From contig OX465582.1 of NCBI GenBank assembly GCA_950022655.1, forward strand, positions 87,855,801-87,919,800: DNA of 64,000 bases, in the 5' to 3' direction. A program made the translations under genes and the position numbers. Source of the DNA: Alentia gelatinosa (lineage: Eukaryota; Annelida; Polychaeta; Phyllodocida; Polynoidae). Position 1 is the first letter of the stretch. Each line of letters begins with the position of its first letter. Of this stretch, positions 1-11,100 are shown one piece after another. The notes beneath the pieces are model-generated. The model made no database searches. It was not told the DNA's origin and saw nothing but the letters and a program-made list of their open reading frames with translations.

Positions 1-65
1 AAATGAGAGGGCTACCCGTCACCCCCACCCCCACATCCCCGGGGTAAGGGAGAAATAATTAGTAG

Positions 66-462
66 AAACCAAACGAGAGTTAGCCTTGTCAATGTTTATG
101 CCACGATGGGCAGGTCGTGTATTACTACACGAGGCATTAGCCGATTGTAGTGAGTAGCAGACCTGACCGGAGTGGTTTAAACATTGACAAGGCTAACTCT
201 CGTTTGGTTTTGTATTTATCCTACCCCATATCACCGATATACAGAGAAAAATTTGTAATTATCCATGTTAGTAGTGTGTTGACACTCATCGGAGGATGGC
301 CGCGTTTATCAATGCTGCTGGATCTACTTCCATTACCTTGTCCCTGATTGGTCAATTTTTAATTCACCTCGGTGCATAAATTGCATTTTATTCAACGCTC
401 AGTCAAATACACTGACATATGTTGAATCTATGGCGTTTTTTTTTTATTAGGGATAGGATAAA
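66..462 (+). mobile_element. Modular hairpin element, copy A
   Basis: A perfect 33-bp inverted repeat (66-98 with 178-210) surrounds a loop containing a GAGGC/GCCGA motif. It is followed by a body that opens TTTATCCTACCCC (215-227) and closes AGGGATAGGATAAA (449-462), so the body has its own inverted ends. The same body with other stems recurs across the window. The stem is related to copy F at 22.7 kb. No coding capacity, so non-autonomous. The superfamily is not recognised. Confidence 0.75.
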
Positions 463-916
463 CACTCATTCATCTCATACATGTATAAAATCATATAAAC
501 ACTATCTAAAAATTCCGTGTGTATATTTCTACGGGGGAGGAAACAAAAGCATGGTCTAGTTCAATACCAGACTACGCGGATGAAATTTAATCAAACTAAT
601 ATCCCTGAATCACAATTAGTTTTCGGTCCAATGTTTGATTGAGTGATTGATTAGATAATTGATTAAAATATCCTACAGACGGATGCCAGGCTGATTGTAG
701 CCGGGTTCTATTTATCAAGATGAGATCGGGCTTTCGGAGTAGAGCGCTATTCAATCAGTAAATGGCTGGCAGTAGTAGCAATGATGCTGCTATACTTATT
801 TCAGTGTTGGAAATAGAAATGCCTTGACATCCACATCGGTGGATGTTTGGATAAAGCTGACATTTTCCGAAGCAATCAATATAGCCCATAGATGAATTGT
901 GCGAATAACAACGTCA
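463..916. other. No gene seen
   Basis: AT-rich spacer with no convincing reading frame, splice-bounded exon or repeat that I can assign. Given the ARID5-like gene on the minus strand it may be intron of that gene, but no downstream exon was found to prove it. Confidence 0.4.
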
Positions 917-1312
917 AAAGGGCTGGTACCACCAGCACGATGGATTTGTTGTATTCTACTTTGGTATGTATTGTTATATCTTACAGTATCGCAATACAAC
1001 ACTACAATGAAAACCTGCCCCGGCATATTGTATGCTATACTCCTTTTTGAGTAAATAATAAAAAAAGAATTATCTTTCCTCCTTTGCCGCAATATATCGC
1101 ACACAATAATGTGTGTATTTTGTTTTCGCGATAATGTATGTATATTTTTGTGCTCCACCACCGCGATGCCTCACGATCTATTGAGACAAGAATTGCGAAG
1201 GTGCTTAATCGCACTGATGCTTCACAGACAAAAAAAACTAGCAAGACTTAACAAGTCAACCGAATTTTAAAAAATCTTGTTATATCTTGTATGCTGCTGG
1301 AAGAACCCCTTA
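917..1312. mobile_element. Harbinger-like MITE (GGTTCCACCAACA family), degenerate copy
   Basis: Begins AGGGCTGGTACCACCAGCA and ends with a decayed reverse complement near 1290-1310. Inside are the family landmarks: a stretch resembling TGCTCCACCACCGCGATGCC and the AAGCACCTTCGC-like block. Several indels are visible, so this is an old copy. Better copies are at 21.2, 28.7 and 38.4 kb. Confidence 0.6.
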
Positions 1313-1511
1313 AACCAGCGAATCTCCAGATGGTAGTGGCAGGGGAGGTGGGACAGAAGAGTCAGTATAATTATGGAAACCTTGGCATATTGTGCTGACT
1401 GTTCTGCTACACAGCTATTACTAAATATGTCATCAAGTTGACAGGTATATTACATGGATGTTTACTTAATATGAGTTATTGACTTTGTGCTCCAAGACTT
1501 TATATTTTTAT

Positions 1512-1700
1512 ATGCCCATGTCGTATATACTGTAAATACGCACCGTTTCGCCCCATAACGTAAAAATACCGTACGGAACAGTGTTCCGTATTGCAAAATA
1601 CGGAACACTGTTCCGTACACGTCATTTAAATTTGCAGTTAGAATATTAGTTATTAGCCAAAGTAAGTTATTTATTTTGTTGATTTTGGGTATATAGTTAA
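1512..1700 (+). mobile_element. TACGCACCG hairpin element
   Basis: Starts around TATACTGTAAATACGCACCG. It contains a perfect 22-bp inverted repeat (571-592 and 597-618, each +1000) built on GTACGGAACAGTGTTCCGTA, then a TTTTGGGTATATAGT segment. The same order occurs at 47.6-47.9 kb (reverse) and in the DNA flanking the DIRS element at 55.0 and 60.3 kb, so it is a dispersed family. No coding capacity. Confidence 0.55.
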
Positions 1701-1814
1701 TATAAAATCACCCAATGATTGCTGAATTTTGTTTTCAATGAAATTATTATTTTTTAAATCAGCGAGCAGAAAAAAATCAAAATGGCGTCTCAGTTGGAGG
1801 GGGCAATGGGCCCT

Positions 1815-1865
1815 GGTTGATTGGCTTGATTTAACGTCCAGTTAACCATTGCAGGTTCTCACCAG
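1815..1865 (-). repeat. SINE 3' end fragment
   Basis: Reverse complement of the tail of the tRNA-derived SINE at 35.4 kb. It shows the TTTAACGTCCAGTTAACCAT block and the GGTTCTCACCAG block. The SINE is interrupted after CAG by the MITE that follows. Confidence 0.65.
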
Positions 1866-2062
1866 GCCCATTTAATAATCTAGGAGTATACATGAAGACC
1901 ATTTTCTGTACCTTATACAAGGTTATCGTTTAATAATATCTAAGTCTGTATGCTAAGGCAGTATTAGCCGTTCATAAGTGTTGAATAAAGTTGACCCATA
2001 TCTTCTCTGGGTCTCTATGGCGTACAGAAAACGGTCTACATGTACGATCCTAAATTATCAAA
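1866..2062. mobile_element. GGGCC-ended MITE, 197 bp, inside a SINE
   Basis: Terminal inverted repeats of the type GGGCCTGTTTAATAATCTAG and the matching right end ATTATCAAAC. Sub-terminal parts (CATGTACGATCCTA) are also inverted. CAG sits on both sides, and SINE-like sequence continues to the right, which suggests a 3-bp CAG target duplication. Other copies: 17.14, 18.96-19.44 and 61.06 kb. Confidence 0.65.
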
Positions 2063-2871
2063 CAGACCTCAGAACTTTGCGCTCGACTATGACGTACATT
2101 ATCTTTTCCCTTGCATATAACCAATATAAAAAGAGGTCCGAGATCTAATCAGAATCTTCTATTTCTTTATCCATGAAAAACATAACGGAAATATTTGTGG
2201 AAATACCAAATGTAAAAGGTTCACATCCTTCCTTCATATTAGCAATCAATACATTGATTGTTTTCTGTTCTGTATGGCGCCTACATTCGCCCACATCCCG
2301 ATCAATTTGCATGAATCTACATATATGTCTTCAGAGAAATCATATCATTGTAGAGTACTGTAGTACTTCCATGATACATTAATAGAGAAAATAGGAAACA
2401 AGAAAAAGATGTGGAGATATCGAAGCACGATCCTTGAAGGAGAAGGGTGGGACTGTAATGATCACGTGACACAACCCATGAAACCTGGCAGGAAGCCAGA
2501 AAACCAGCGGCCAGAAAACGATGCAGCGAAACAAGCAAACCATTTTAAGGGCGGGCAACTAGTAATGTCTTCATAAACCAGAACATCAATGCGAAAAGAA
2601 TATTACAAAACCATTAGAGTATGTGCAATAATTGCCCCTTTACGATGAAAATTGAAAATCCTAAATTGGCTGGAGTTCGCTGCCCTGTGTGTGTGAGTGT
2701 AGGGGGCGGCTGTGGGGGTGTTGAGGGGTAGGTGCGGGCGGCAGGGCGGGGAGGGGAATGCAGAGCGGATGGAGGAGAAATCAATGCCTGAAAGTCGCCT
2801 GAGGATGGGGCAGGGGCCGTGTGTGTGTAGGGGGTGGGGGTGGGGAGGCATTGAGAGGCAGGTCCCGTATT

Positions 2872-3225
2872 AGAGAGAGAGAATAGGGAAGGGAGGCCGA
2901 TCTCTGCTACATACTATGATAAAATCTCAGCTCTTTTTAGGGTGAATTACAGAAATTAATACATGATGATACCTAATATTAACACCTTGCATAAGGTGGA
3001 TAATAAAGGCTTATTATCCACCTTATACAAAATGTCACATAATAGAGAGAGAGAGAGGAAATGGGGAAGGGAGTGCATCTCTGCTACATACTTTGATAAA
3101 ATCTCAATTATTCTTTAGGGTGAATTATAGAAATTAATACATGATGATACCTAATATTAACACCTTGTATTAGGTGGGTAATAAAGGCTTATTATCCACC
3201 TAGTAAAATAGAAAACAAATAGGGA
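2872..3225 (+). repeat. Tandem duplication, about 178-bp unit, two copies
   Basis: The block holding GATCTCTGCTACATACT, ACATGATGATACCTAATATT and the palindrome TAAAGGCTTATTATCCACCT appears twice, offset by about 178 bp. Each unit starts with a GA-rich run. The second copy runs into the CACCT hairpin element that follows. Confidence 0.7.
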
Positions 3226-3520
3226 GTGTGTATGGACATACCCGGGACATACGAATATGTTGTATGCTCGTGGGTGGGGTGGCATACGAAAAAATAGTGC
3301 GTATGGAAAAGATAGTCCATAACTATAACAATCTGATATCGACAGGCCACTTGTCCAGAAAAGGTGGATAATAAATACAATATAGACTGGTTTCAGATAA
3401 AAGCGGTTGTATGCTCCTCGGAGTTGATTCTACATACGCTTGGGTATTACTGCGCAACGGAGCATCGGAGTATATGACCGTTTGTATTTGAAACCAGTCA
3501 ATATTGTGTATTTATTCAAT
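3180..3520 (+). mobile_element. ATCCACCT hairpin element with GACTGGTTTCAGATA stem
   Basis: The left part carries AGGGAGTGTGTATGGACATA and CCCGGGACATACG. The right part is an imperfect hairpin (about 3385-3502) with GACTGGTTTCAGATA against the matching GAAACCAGTC, then AATATTGTGTATTTAT. A second full-length relative lies at 43.2-43.6 kb, and half-hairpins occur at 25.65, 42.25 and 60.79 kb. Confidence 0.6.
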
Positions 3521-3810
3521 AACGAAGAGCCTCGGAATTAACATTAACTCATTACGCATATCATAAATCATTAATCTATACCAACACAGACACATCGATC
3601 AAAAAAACAACATGGCTTACGGGAAAAATATCAATCATACATTAATCTAGGAATTCCAGTATGACGGATACGACTTGAAAAATGAATAATTAGCGTTACT
3701 CTAATATTACAAGGACGTGCGACTGACGGACGGGCGGGCAAGTGGTTGCCCGATGGCGGGATAGTCCGTTCGCCCGAGTGTCATGCTGGATCTCTCCGCT
3801 GGGTGAGATG

Positions 3811-3869
3811 GGGGGGGGGGGGGGGGGGGACTCAGGATCAATATCCGGGCATCGCCGCAGGCTGTGGGA

Positions 3870-3901
<32 letters not shown>

Positions 3902-3918
3902 ACACACACCCACCCACC
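3811..3918. repeat. Poly-G run followed by poly-C run
   Basis: About 20 G and, some 50 bp later, about 20 C followed by CA/CCCA repeats. The pair can fold on itself, or each strand could form a G-quadruplex. Apparent proline- or glycine-rich reading frames here are artefacts of the runs. Confidence 0.85.
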
Positions 3919-4255
3919 CACCCCTCCTGGTCACCCACCCTCCTCAGCCTTCGCCCCAAGCCCCCAATCTGACCCAGCCACCTTCATCGACTAATACTAA
4001 TAGAAACCACTGTGCCCGGCCGCTGCAGCCCCTGCTTAACAGGCATAATACAAGATGTATTTTACATATACGTGTATGTAATAGCAATGATTAATAACTA
4101 ACGCTATGAAATCCTGGAGCAGATGCATGTATAGCGGGTAAAATGGTTAATAGGGTACATTTAATCTGAGATTTATTCACGATTATTTTAAGAAGACATG
4201 GCAACAACAGAAAAAAAAGTAAAAAAAGATTTATTCATGTGATCTGCTATGAGGA

Positions 4256-4648
4256 GGGAAATATATTCACGCCATCTGGAAATTACTATCTTTTCAAAAT
4301 AAAAAATAGTAATTAAAAAAGTATTAACCAACAAAAGAGATCATATTTACTACTTCATTTATATATCATTTCAGCTGTATATGAATATTCAATTATAAAT
4401 AAAAGGATACAATTCTTTCTGACAAAGCAATATGTATCCAACACTGATAAAAAAAGGGAAATATATTCACACCATCTGAAAATTACTTTTTTCAAAATGA
4501 AAATAGCAATTAAAAAAGTATTAACCAACAAAAGAGATCATATTTACTATTTCATTTATACATCATTTCAGTTGTATATGAATATTCAATTATAAGAAAA
4601 AGGGATACAATTCTTTCTGACAAAGCATTATGTATCCAGCAGTGATAT
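4256..4648 (+). repeat. Tandem duplication, 200-bp unit, two copies
   Basis: GGGAAATATATTCAC starts at 4256 and again at 4456, and the next ~190 bp match closely, including ACCAACAAAAGAGATCATAT and ATACAATTCTTTCTGACAAA. No coding potential. Confidence 0.85.
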
Positions 4649-4969
4649 TTTTTTAAATGAAATAACATTCTTTTTCTCTATAACAAGGTCTCTTCTTGTA
4701 AGTTTCTTTCTTGACCGCTTATATGAATTACATAGAAGCACAACTGACATGAATTCCATACAAGACAGACCTAGTATTGATCAGAAGCACACAGAACGTA
4801 ATGGTGTATCGTGGGATTTTCAAGTTATTCTCCGCGCTACTGTAACCGTGGCCCTCGCCCGCGACCGAAACAGCAGATGGTCAGGGGATTAATGCACTGG
4901 GCTTAAGAGGGCTGAAACCTTCTGAATTCTTGCTACTATAGGGGATATATTATGGGTAGATCTGTATAG

Positions 4970-5235
4970 TAATTATGTAGGATTACTATGTTTAGAATAC
5001 GAGAAAAAAAACACTTCTGATTATAAATATATAGAGAAAAAAAGAGGATAATTATTGTGGGTGGACTTTTGAGAATATTCATTTCCTAAATAATCTAGTT
5101 GTTCTATAACAAAGATAATTGTGTAGAATTGTTGTGTTCAGTATACGATGCAAAATCACTTCTGATTAAAAAAAAAAGAGAAAAAAGAGTAGAATTATTG
5201 TTGGTGGACTTTGGAGAATATTCATTTCCACAATA
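4970..5235 (+). repeat. Tandem duplication, about 145-bp unit, two copies
   Basis: CACTTCTGATT is at 5012 and again at 5157. Each is followed by an A-rich stretch, then AATTATTGT, GGTGGACTTT and GAGAATATTCATTTCC. The copies have drifted by small indels. Confidence 0.75.
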
Positions 5236-5516
5236 ACCTAGTTGCTCTTACAAGTATCTGGTTGAGAGAACCCTTCCCACGATATAACTTAATTGCCCTT
5301 CGTCTTGGTAGCATAGCCTTGTGTAAAGGAAAGCTGCAGGGAAATTTCATAGTGAACTATAATTTAGGCGACGCATACGGTTCGTGGACACATGTACACA
5401 GTGAAAACAAAATCTTTAGTAATCGAGACTTTTTGTGAAAACAAAAGAACGACGACGAAAGAGGAAAAAACTGTTTTCCACACATGTACACTGTCATCTA
5501 CATTGAATCAAAGATG

Positions 5517-5969
5517 CAGGCCTCCCAGTGCCCCGCTTCCTCAGTATAGGTCTTTTTATAGGTTTTGAAAATCAAAATATAGGTTTTTACAGGTTTTTTC
5601 AAGGCCAAAAGCATAGGCTTTTAGGGTTAACATATTCAGCATGATGGAGTCAAAATATAGTGAATCGCTTATTTTCAGTTCTTGATTTCCCAAAAAATGT
5701 AACTGGTACTAAATTGAAGGATGTCTGGCTCATCAGGTTATACCCAGCAAGCATGTATAGTGTGCTGAGTTTTCACAAGAAGTCACACCAACTGATGATT
5801 CTTAAACACTTTTATGATATGTTAAATAGACCAATAATGTGGATTTCTTATCATTTGAGAAGTAAAAATATAGGTTTTTATAGGTTATATAGGTTCCTTT
5901 GAAAATAATAAAGGGTCAAGAATCAAAATATAGGTTTTATAAGTTTTAAAGGTTTCACTGGGAGGCCTG
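5517..5969. mobile_element. CAG...CTG MITE, 453 bp, 6-bp target duplication
   Basis: Ends are CAGGCCTCCCAGTG and CACTGGGAGGCCTG, perfectly inverted, flanked by AAGATG at 5511-5516 and 5970-5975. The interior is rich in ATATAGGTTTT repeats and has no coding frame. CAG/CTG ends suggest hAT, but the target duplication reads as 6 bp rather than the usual 8. Confidence 0.8.
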
Positions 5970-6375
5970 AAGATGTTCTGTTTTTCTATTTTTCCGTTTA
6001 GGGTAGCATCGGTTGAGACCAGAAGTCTACTAAGCCTCGTCGCATGAATCTAAGATGGTGGCTAGCAGAGGTTTTATGATAGACCCCATAGCTGGCTGCC
6101 ACATGCGAACCACGCTCGTACTATCCTCACCTCACCTCGATACAAACAGATAATAGCCACACGAGTCTGGTACCGGCTTATCTATCAACCAGATATGACC
6201 TTCCCCTCTCCCAACCGCGGTCAGGGCAAATAAATAACAATGAGATTGCACCAATAACAATGAGTATCTATTAGCCCTTGTGAAGTGTGTGTGGTACCGG
6301 CACCCCCGTCAGTGTCCAGTAGAAATCAAAACGGTTTAACCTTCCAACATATATGAAAGTGACATACTATCGAGA

Positions 6376-6649
6376 AACATCACGAAATTTCAAAAAATTG
6401 TTTATATGGCATGAGTTGTTTTCGCCGATTGATATCACGAAGCAGAGCTGAGTGATATCTGTAGCGGGAGACAACGAATGCGATGAAAATAATCATATGA
6501 AATTTGAGTGATGTTTAGATTTTATCCTACACTGTTACATGTTTTTAATTGCGTATGTCACCTGTGGCATATAATATCATATTGCATAACCGTGGCATAG
6601 AGTCACTCCATGTTAAGTCTCTAGAGATTTATAAGAGGGGTCGGATAAA
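6376..6649 (+). mobile_element. Modular hairpin element, copy E
   Basis: Long imperfect hairpin with AACATCACGAAATTTCA against TGAAATTTGAGTGATGTTT. Its loop (6436-6454) reads CACGAAGCAGAGCTGAGTG. The family body follows, opening ATTTTATCCTAC and closing AGGGGTCGGATAAA. The stem is unique in the window. Confidence 0.65.
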
Positions 6650-7859
6650 CCTATGTATGTATGTATATGTGTCTCATTCTGTAACTAGTGCTTGCACTTG
6701 AGCTAGATCTATGTCGTTCTCCCAGTATAGATTTATTTGAAATGTGTGCCTACCCATTAAGATACTTATACACTCCTATATCAAGAAAGTCCATATAATT
6801 TATACCGGTGTGTTCCTTATGTTGTTATCCAACATCGATACATTTGTATGTTTGTTTTTGTCCCATGGCTGTTACTATTGATTTATCTTGTTGTACTGTA
6901 AAAGAATCCTGTATCGGAAATCTATGAGAAATAACACAAACCTGTGTCCGGAATGCTGAGGTACTTTGAATCGTATTCATCTGAACGGAAATGTAAAGCT
7001 TAGTTTCATAAATTCTCTTACAAAAAAGTGCTCAAATCCCTGTAAAATGTCTTACAGCTTTCCTGGATTTACCATTAGCAGAAGTTCTTGTATCTTGATT
7101 ATAGTCTAAGTAAAAAATGGATCATAAAGAAATTATCATTAAAAAAAATCTATCAGGGAGCTGTTTTGGCGACTGTGAATCGTGTCATCCGGGTTCAAAT
7201 CCCATGGACGAAATCCTACCACAACAACTTCCTGTTTCCGAAATGTCATATCACATTAGGATCATATCTGACCCCATTTGAGCATTATGAACCTAAATTT
7301 CTCAGGAATTTACCTTCAAACACTTAGAATATCAAATCGTAATAGCATTTCAGTCACGGAATAGACACATTTGGCAGATGTTAGATATTCTAACATCGAT
7401 CGTCAACATCGTCCAATTCTATTTTTCTTTGTTTTTGTTTGTTTGCTGGAGACTTATTTCAGCCTCGTCCATGATATATATAGTTTCTTTTTCAATATTT
7501 ACATGGCAATAGACACATTTTTACAAAGCCGATGCTACCCTGTTAGTGACAACTTTCTGTCAGTTCAAACCAAGTTTATAATGTCTCCAGGTCAACCAGT
7601 GTTTTGGATTCGACAACTTGGGATCCAACCATGGTAACGTATCTCAGATCCGGTCCACACTCTCATAAAGTGAAAACCAAGCAGAATTGTTGGTTTTAGC
7701 CTATAATGTAAGTACAGGGGGATTGGAGGGGCACAGTTTCCTCCAGTTCAGACTTATGAGACATCTTAATAATAAAAACATTTTTCATGATCGTTTCCCT
7801 GTTCGTTATATGGTTGATGTGAAGACCGTATGTATCTCTAGGGTATTTATTATATTAGC
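6650..7859. other. Spacer with a tRNA-like B-box remnant
   Basis: No exon or element that I can define. Around 7190-7206, CGGGTTCAAATCCC matches a pol III B box, and GGCGACTGTGAATCG lies upstream. This may be a decayed tRNA-derived SINE head, but no A box or SINE body is visible. Confidence 0.3.
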
Positions 7860-8115
7860 CTGGTATAAACTCCCATAGGCTTAACATTAGGAACTCATAC
7901 TCAACAGGCTTGCAAGTACGGTAACTCATACTCCACGGGCGATAAACTGATAGACATTTCCAGTCTAAGATAAAATCAGAAACATATTTATGTTTGGTCT
8001 GAGTCCCCGTTCACCATCTCATTTGGGGCGCTTTGGAATTTTCACTTGGCTATCGCCTCGTTCATATTGCCGCACGCTCCAAACTCGATGGGAAACGGGG
8101 ACACAGACCAATCAC
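7860..8115 (-). mobile_element. Modular hairpin element, copy O
   Basis: Read on the minus strand, the order is hairpin then body. CCCATAGGCTTAACATTAGG at the left is the reverse of the family's CTATGG block. The hairpin pairs GGTCTGAGTCCCCGTTC (7994 on) with the matching segment ending near 8110, around a loop with CTATCGCCTCG. The stem is unique and the outer body end is decayed. Confidence 0.5.
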
Positions 8116-11100
8116 TCATTAGTTTCTTTCTTAATATTTTATCATAAGCAAGCCGTTCCAACCTTTGTTTGCTCGCCACACTTTATCAATAGAGGGATAA
8201 AGTGTACGTATTATCCCACACCCAACACTCAATAAACTATTTCAGAGATGGGGCTGACCTACGAAGCCTGCTCCCCTCGACGAGATGTACAATTGATTTT
8301 CGATTATCATATGGTGGTAGGCTTCGCACTCCCTCTTTTATTTTCCGCATTCATGGATTTTTTTCTCCAATATTTTCTAGGTTAAATATTCGAACGAAAA
8401 GAAAAAAAAACTCCGCTGAATACAAGTGCAAGCACCGACAAAGATCAAGTTATATATGCCCGAGGTGTGTTAAATGTGAAATTGAAAATACTACATCGGC
8501 GACGATGAAGCAGAATTGATTCGATAAAGTATGCAATAATAAACATCAAAAATAACATCCAGATAAGATGCGAAAGGAAATACATGGCGCCAATATATAG
8601 CGAACAAGGTCTATCGGAACATATAATAACGATATCGGGAATACATACGCCTATCTCGCTTTATCGTGCATTTATAGCCCTGTTCATATTCAATGTCCAA
8701 ATATAGTATGTGATCCGAATAAATCAGAGATTGCTGGTGAAATATGCCTTTCGTATCTAATATATGCTAATATAAAGTAAACTATATGAGTACTAGCGTA
8801 GCTGAAAGGGACGTTAATGTAAACTTTGGTTATTTTTATGGGTTTTTTTATTAGCACTGTAAAGAGGTACATACAATTGACTCTGCATGGCAGATTTTCA
8901 GGTCAATTTTTGTCTCTCTTTTTTGTTTGTTCGTACCGGCTTGTCATAGAGGTGTTCTGGCCACGTTGTCATAATCTGTCAGGTCAATTCTTAACAGAGA
9001 TACGTCTTTGTCGATGACCAAGATCCACACGTTTACAGATAAATATGAATTAATGGATTGATGGTACTGGATGCGAGCTAATGAATTCCTTCTCAATAGA
9101 CGTCATCTATAGCGTACTCAATTTCGGCAAACCCAGTACTTTAGATTAGGTAAACGCATCATAATATCTTAACGGTAAATGTTTCTTGAAACTAAAAAGA
9201 TTTCTATCCTGGATTTCAATCGGGAGCTCATTCCATCGGCCTAGAATTCTATGTACTTTAAAAACAACTGTCTCTGGCTAAACTTGTGAGTAAATGTTGT
9301 TCTTATGACATTCAACAATGAAATAGGTCGCATTGCTTCTGTATATAATGTTAACCTAATATCAACTGAATATTCATGGTTATCACCATTCCTTCCATTC
9401 AAGTTTGCCATTGATATAAATTTCCATTCACACGCAGTGATATTTGACTGCAGGTTTAGCGCGGGGCCTATCAAACAATATTCCATCGGTAATTATGCCG
9501 TACTTGGGGAGGTTTGGGAAACAAACTTGTCAATATTTGCCGATTAGGTGCATTCAGACCCAAAGAAGAAAGCGGCAGCAGTGGGGGCGGGCGGGGTGTG
9601 GGTGGGTGGGTGGGATGGAGGGCGCTGGTTGGCTACCAGAGGAGGGGAACGCTGCACTGGTTGAATGGGTCGAGAGTGCGCATGGGCGTGACCTAAATGT
9701 CCGGCTGAATATATACAGCAGTGGCAGCATGGCCTCTGGGTCAAAGATATACACACAGCAGAGGTAGCTAACATACGGCTACCACACAATAATTTCAGGC
9801 TCAGAGCCAAAAGCTGACAGGTCCTAAGCATTTACTGCCATTTTCTGTCTTCTTTCATATTAAGATTTTCTTTTTGCCCGCCCCCATTCTTTCATATGTG
9901 ATTATGATTCACAGAAAACCTTGTATAAAAAAGAGACCCACCCGAGCACCTGGCAAGGTTGTTTTTTTAATCCTTACAGAATCGAATCGTTATGTGAATT
10001 ATTTAAGAGTGATTATGAGTCTGCCTTTATAGAGAATAGTACTCTGTTTTAAATAAAGCTCACAAATACGTCGGTGTTCCACTCTTCAAATCAGGTAGTG
10101 GTAACCAGTCTTGTTATTCAAACACATGTTCATGAAAACCTCCCATCAACCCGGCTAATGGTAACATTTTTGAGAGGTTAAGTTTGAACTAATCTTCCCA
10201 TCTGCCTCTTGTAAAAACCTATTGCATAGATCATGCCCCTAGCGGTCAGAGGTGGAGTCACCTCCATACCATCTCCCTTCATGGCGCGATCGCCCGCTAA
10301 AATTCGCGTGTGGAAATATTTAAACATTTAAATAATTAAATATTTCAATTCGCATTCAGAAAACCAATCGCCGCCACCATTCACCAACCATGATCATCGG
10401 GTTTCTTTATGACGTCATTCAATGAATTCCCAATGAAGGAAATCTTGATTATGTGAGTCAAATCATCCGCGAACTTTTCTTGGCAGCGAAATTTAGACCC
10501 AAGGTTCGGCTGTGAAGGAAAAGGGAACTATTCTACTTGTGCGGCCGAGCATGACCGGGGCAAATATTGCCGTTCTACCTGTGAAATACATGCTGGAGGG
10601 CAGAGAATGGACTCCCCAACCAGGCTCCCTTTGTTCGCACTACCTGCCCTAGGAATATATTGTATTAGAATTTTAAAAAGGGTAATTGATAAAAATATTT
10701 CTCTATATTTGTTATACATGCATTAATGCAGATATGCGAGAGGTATTGGTTATTTATATTATAAATACATGGCACTTGAACATTTAGGAATAATGTACAT
10801 ACGACTATCATATTACAATGTTTTGTCTACAGGTGTCAATATCCCTTATTAAAAGTTTTATTTCATTTGTATAGTTTTGATACATGTGCCCCGGTATATG
10901 TTACAATATGATATATCATCTATGCGTCATTTCCATAGATAATTTTCTGCCTATATACACATAATGACACATGATTATGAGGGGATGTTGTCCTAGTTTT
11001 AAGTAATGATTTCGTTATGCAGATACTTAACAATGTAACTCTATCACGTGCAAGTTTTTAAAAAACTTTTTTTTTAAAATCAAGTCATTAGTTCTGAGAT

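Noticed and set aside
3696..4094. Several overlapping frames around 3.7-4.1 kb
   Set aside because: All are translations of the poly-G and poly-C/CA runs, which read as poly-Gly or poly-Pro in several frames.
8202..8519. 105-codon frame with CPRCVKCE near its end
   Set aside because: Short Cys pattern only, otherwise no similarity to a known family, no splice sites and no codon bias.
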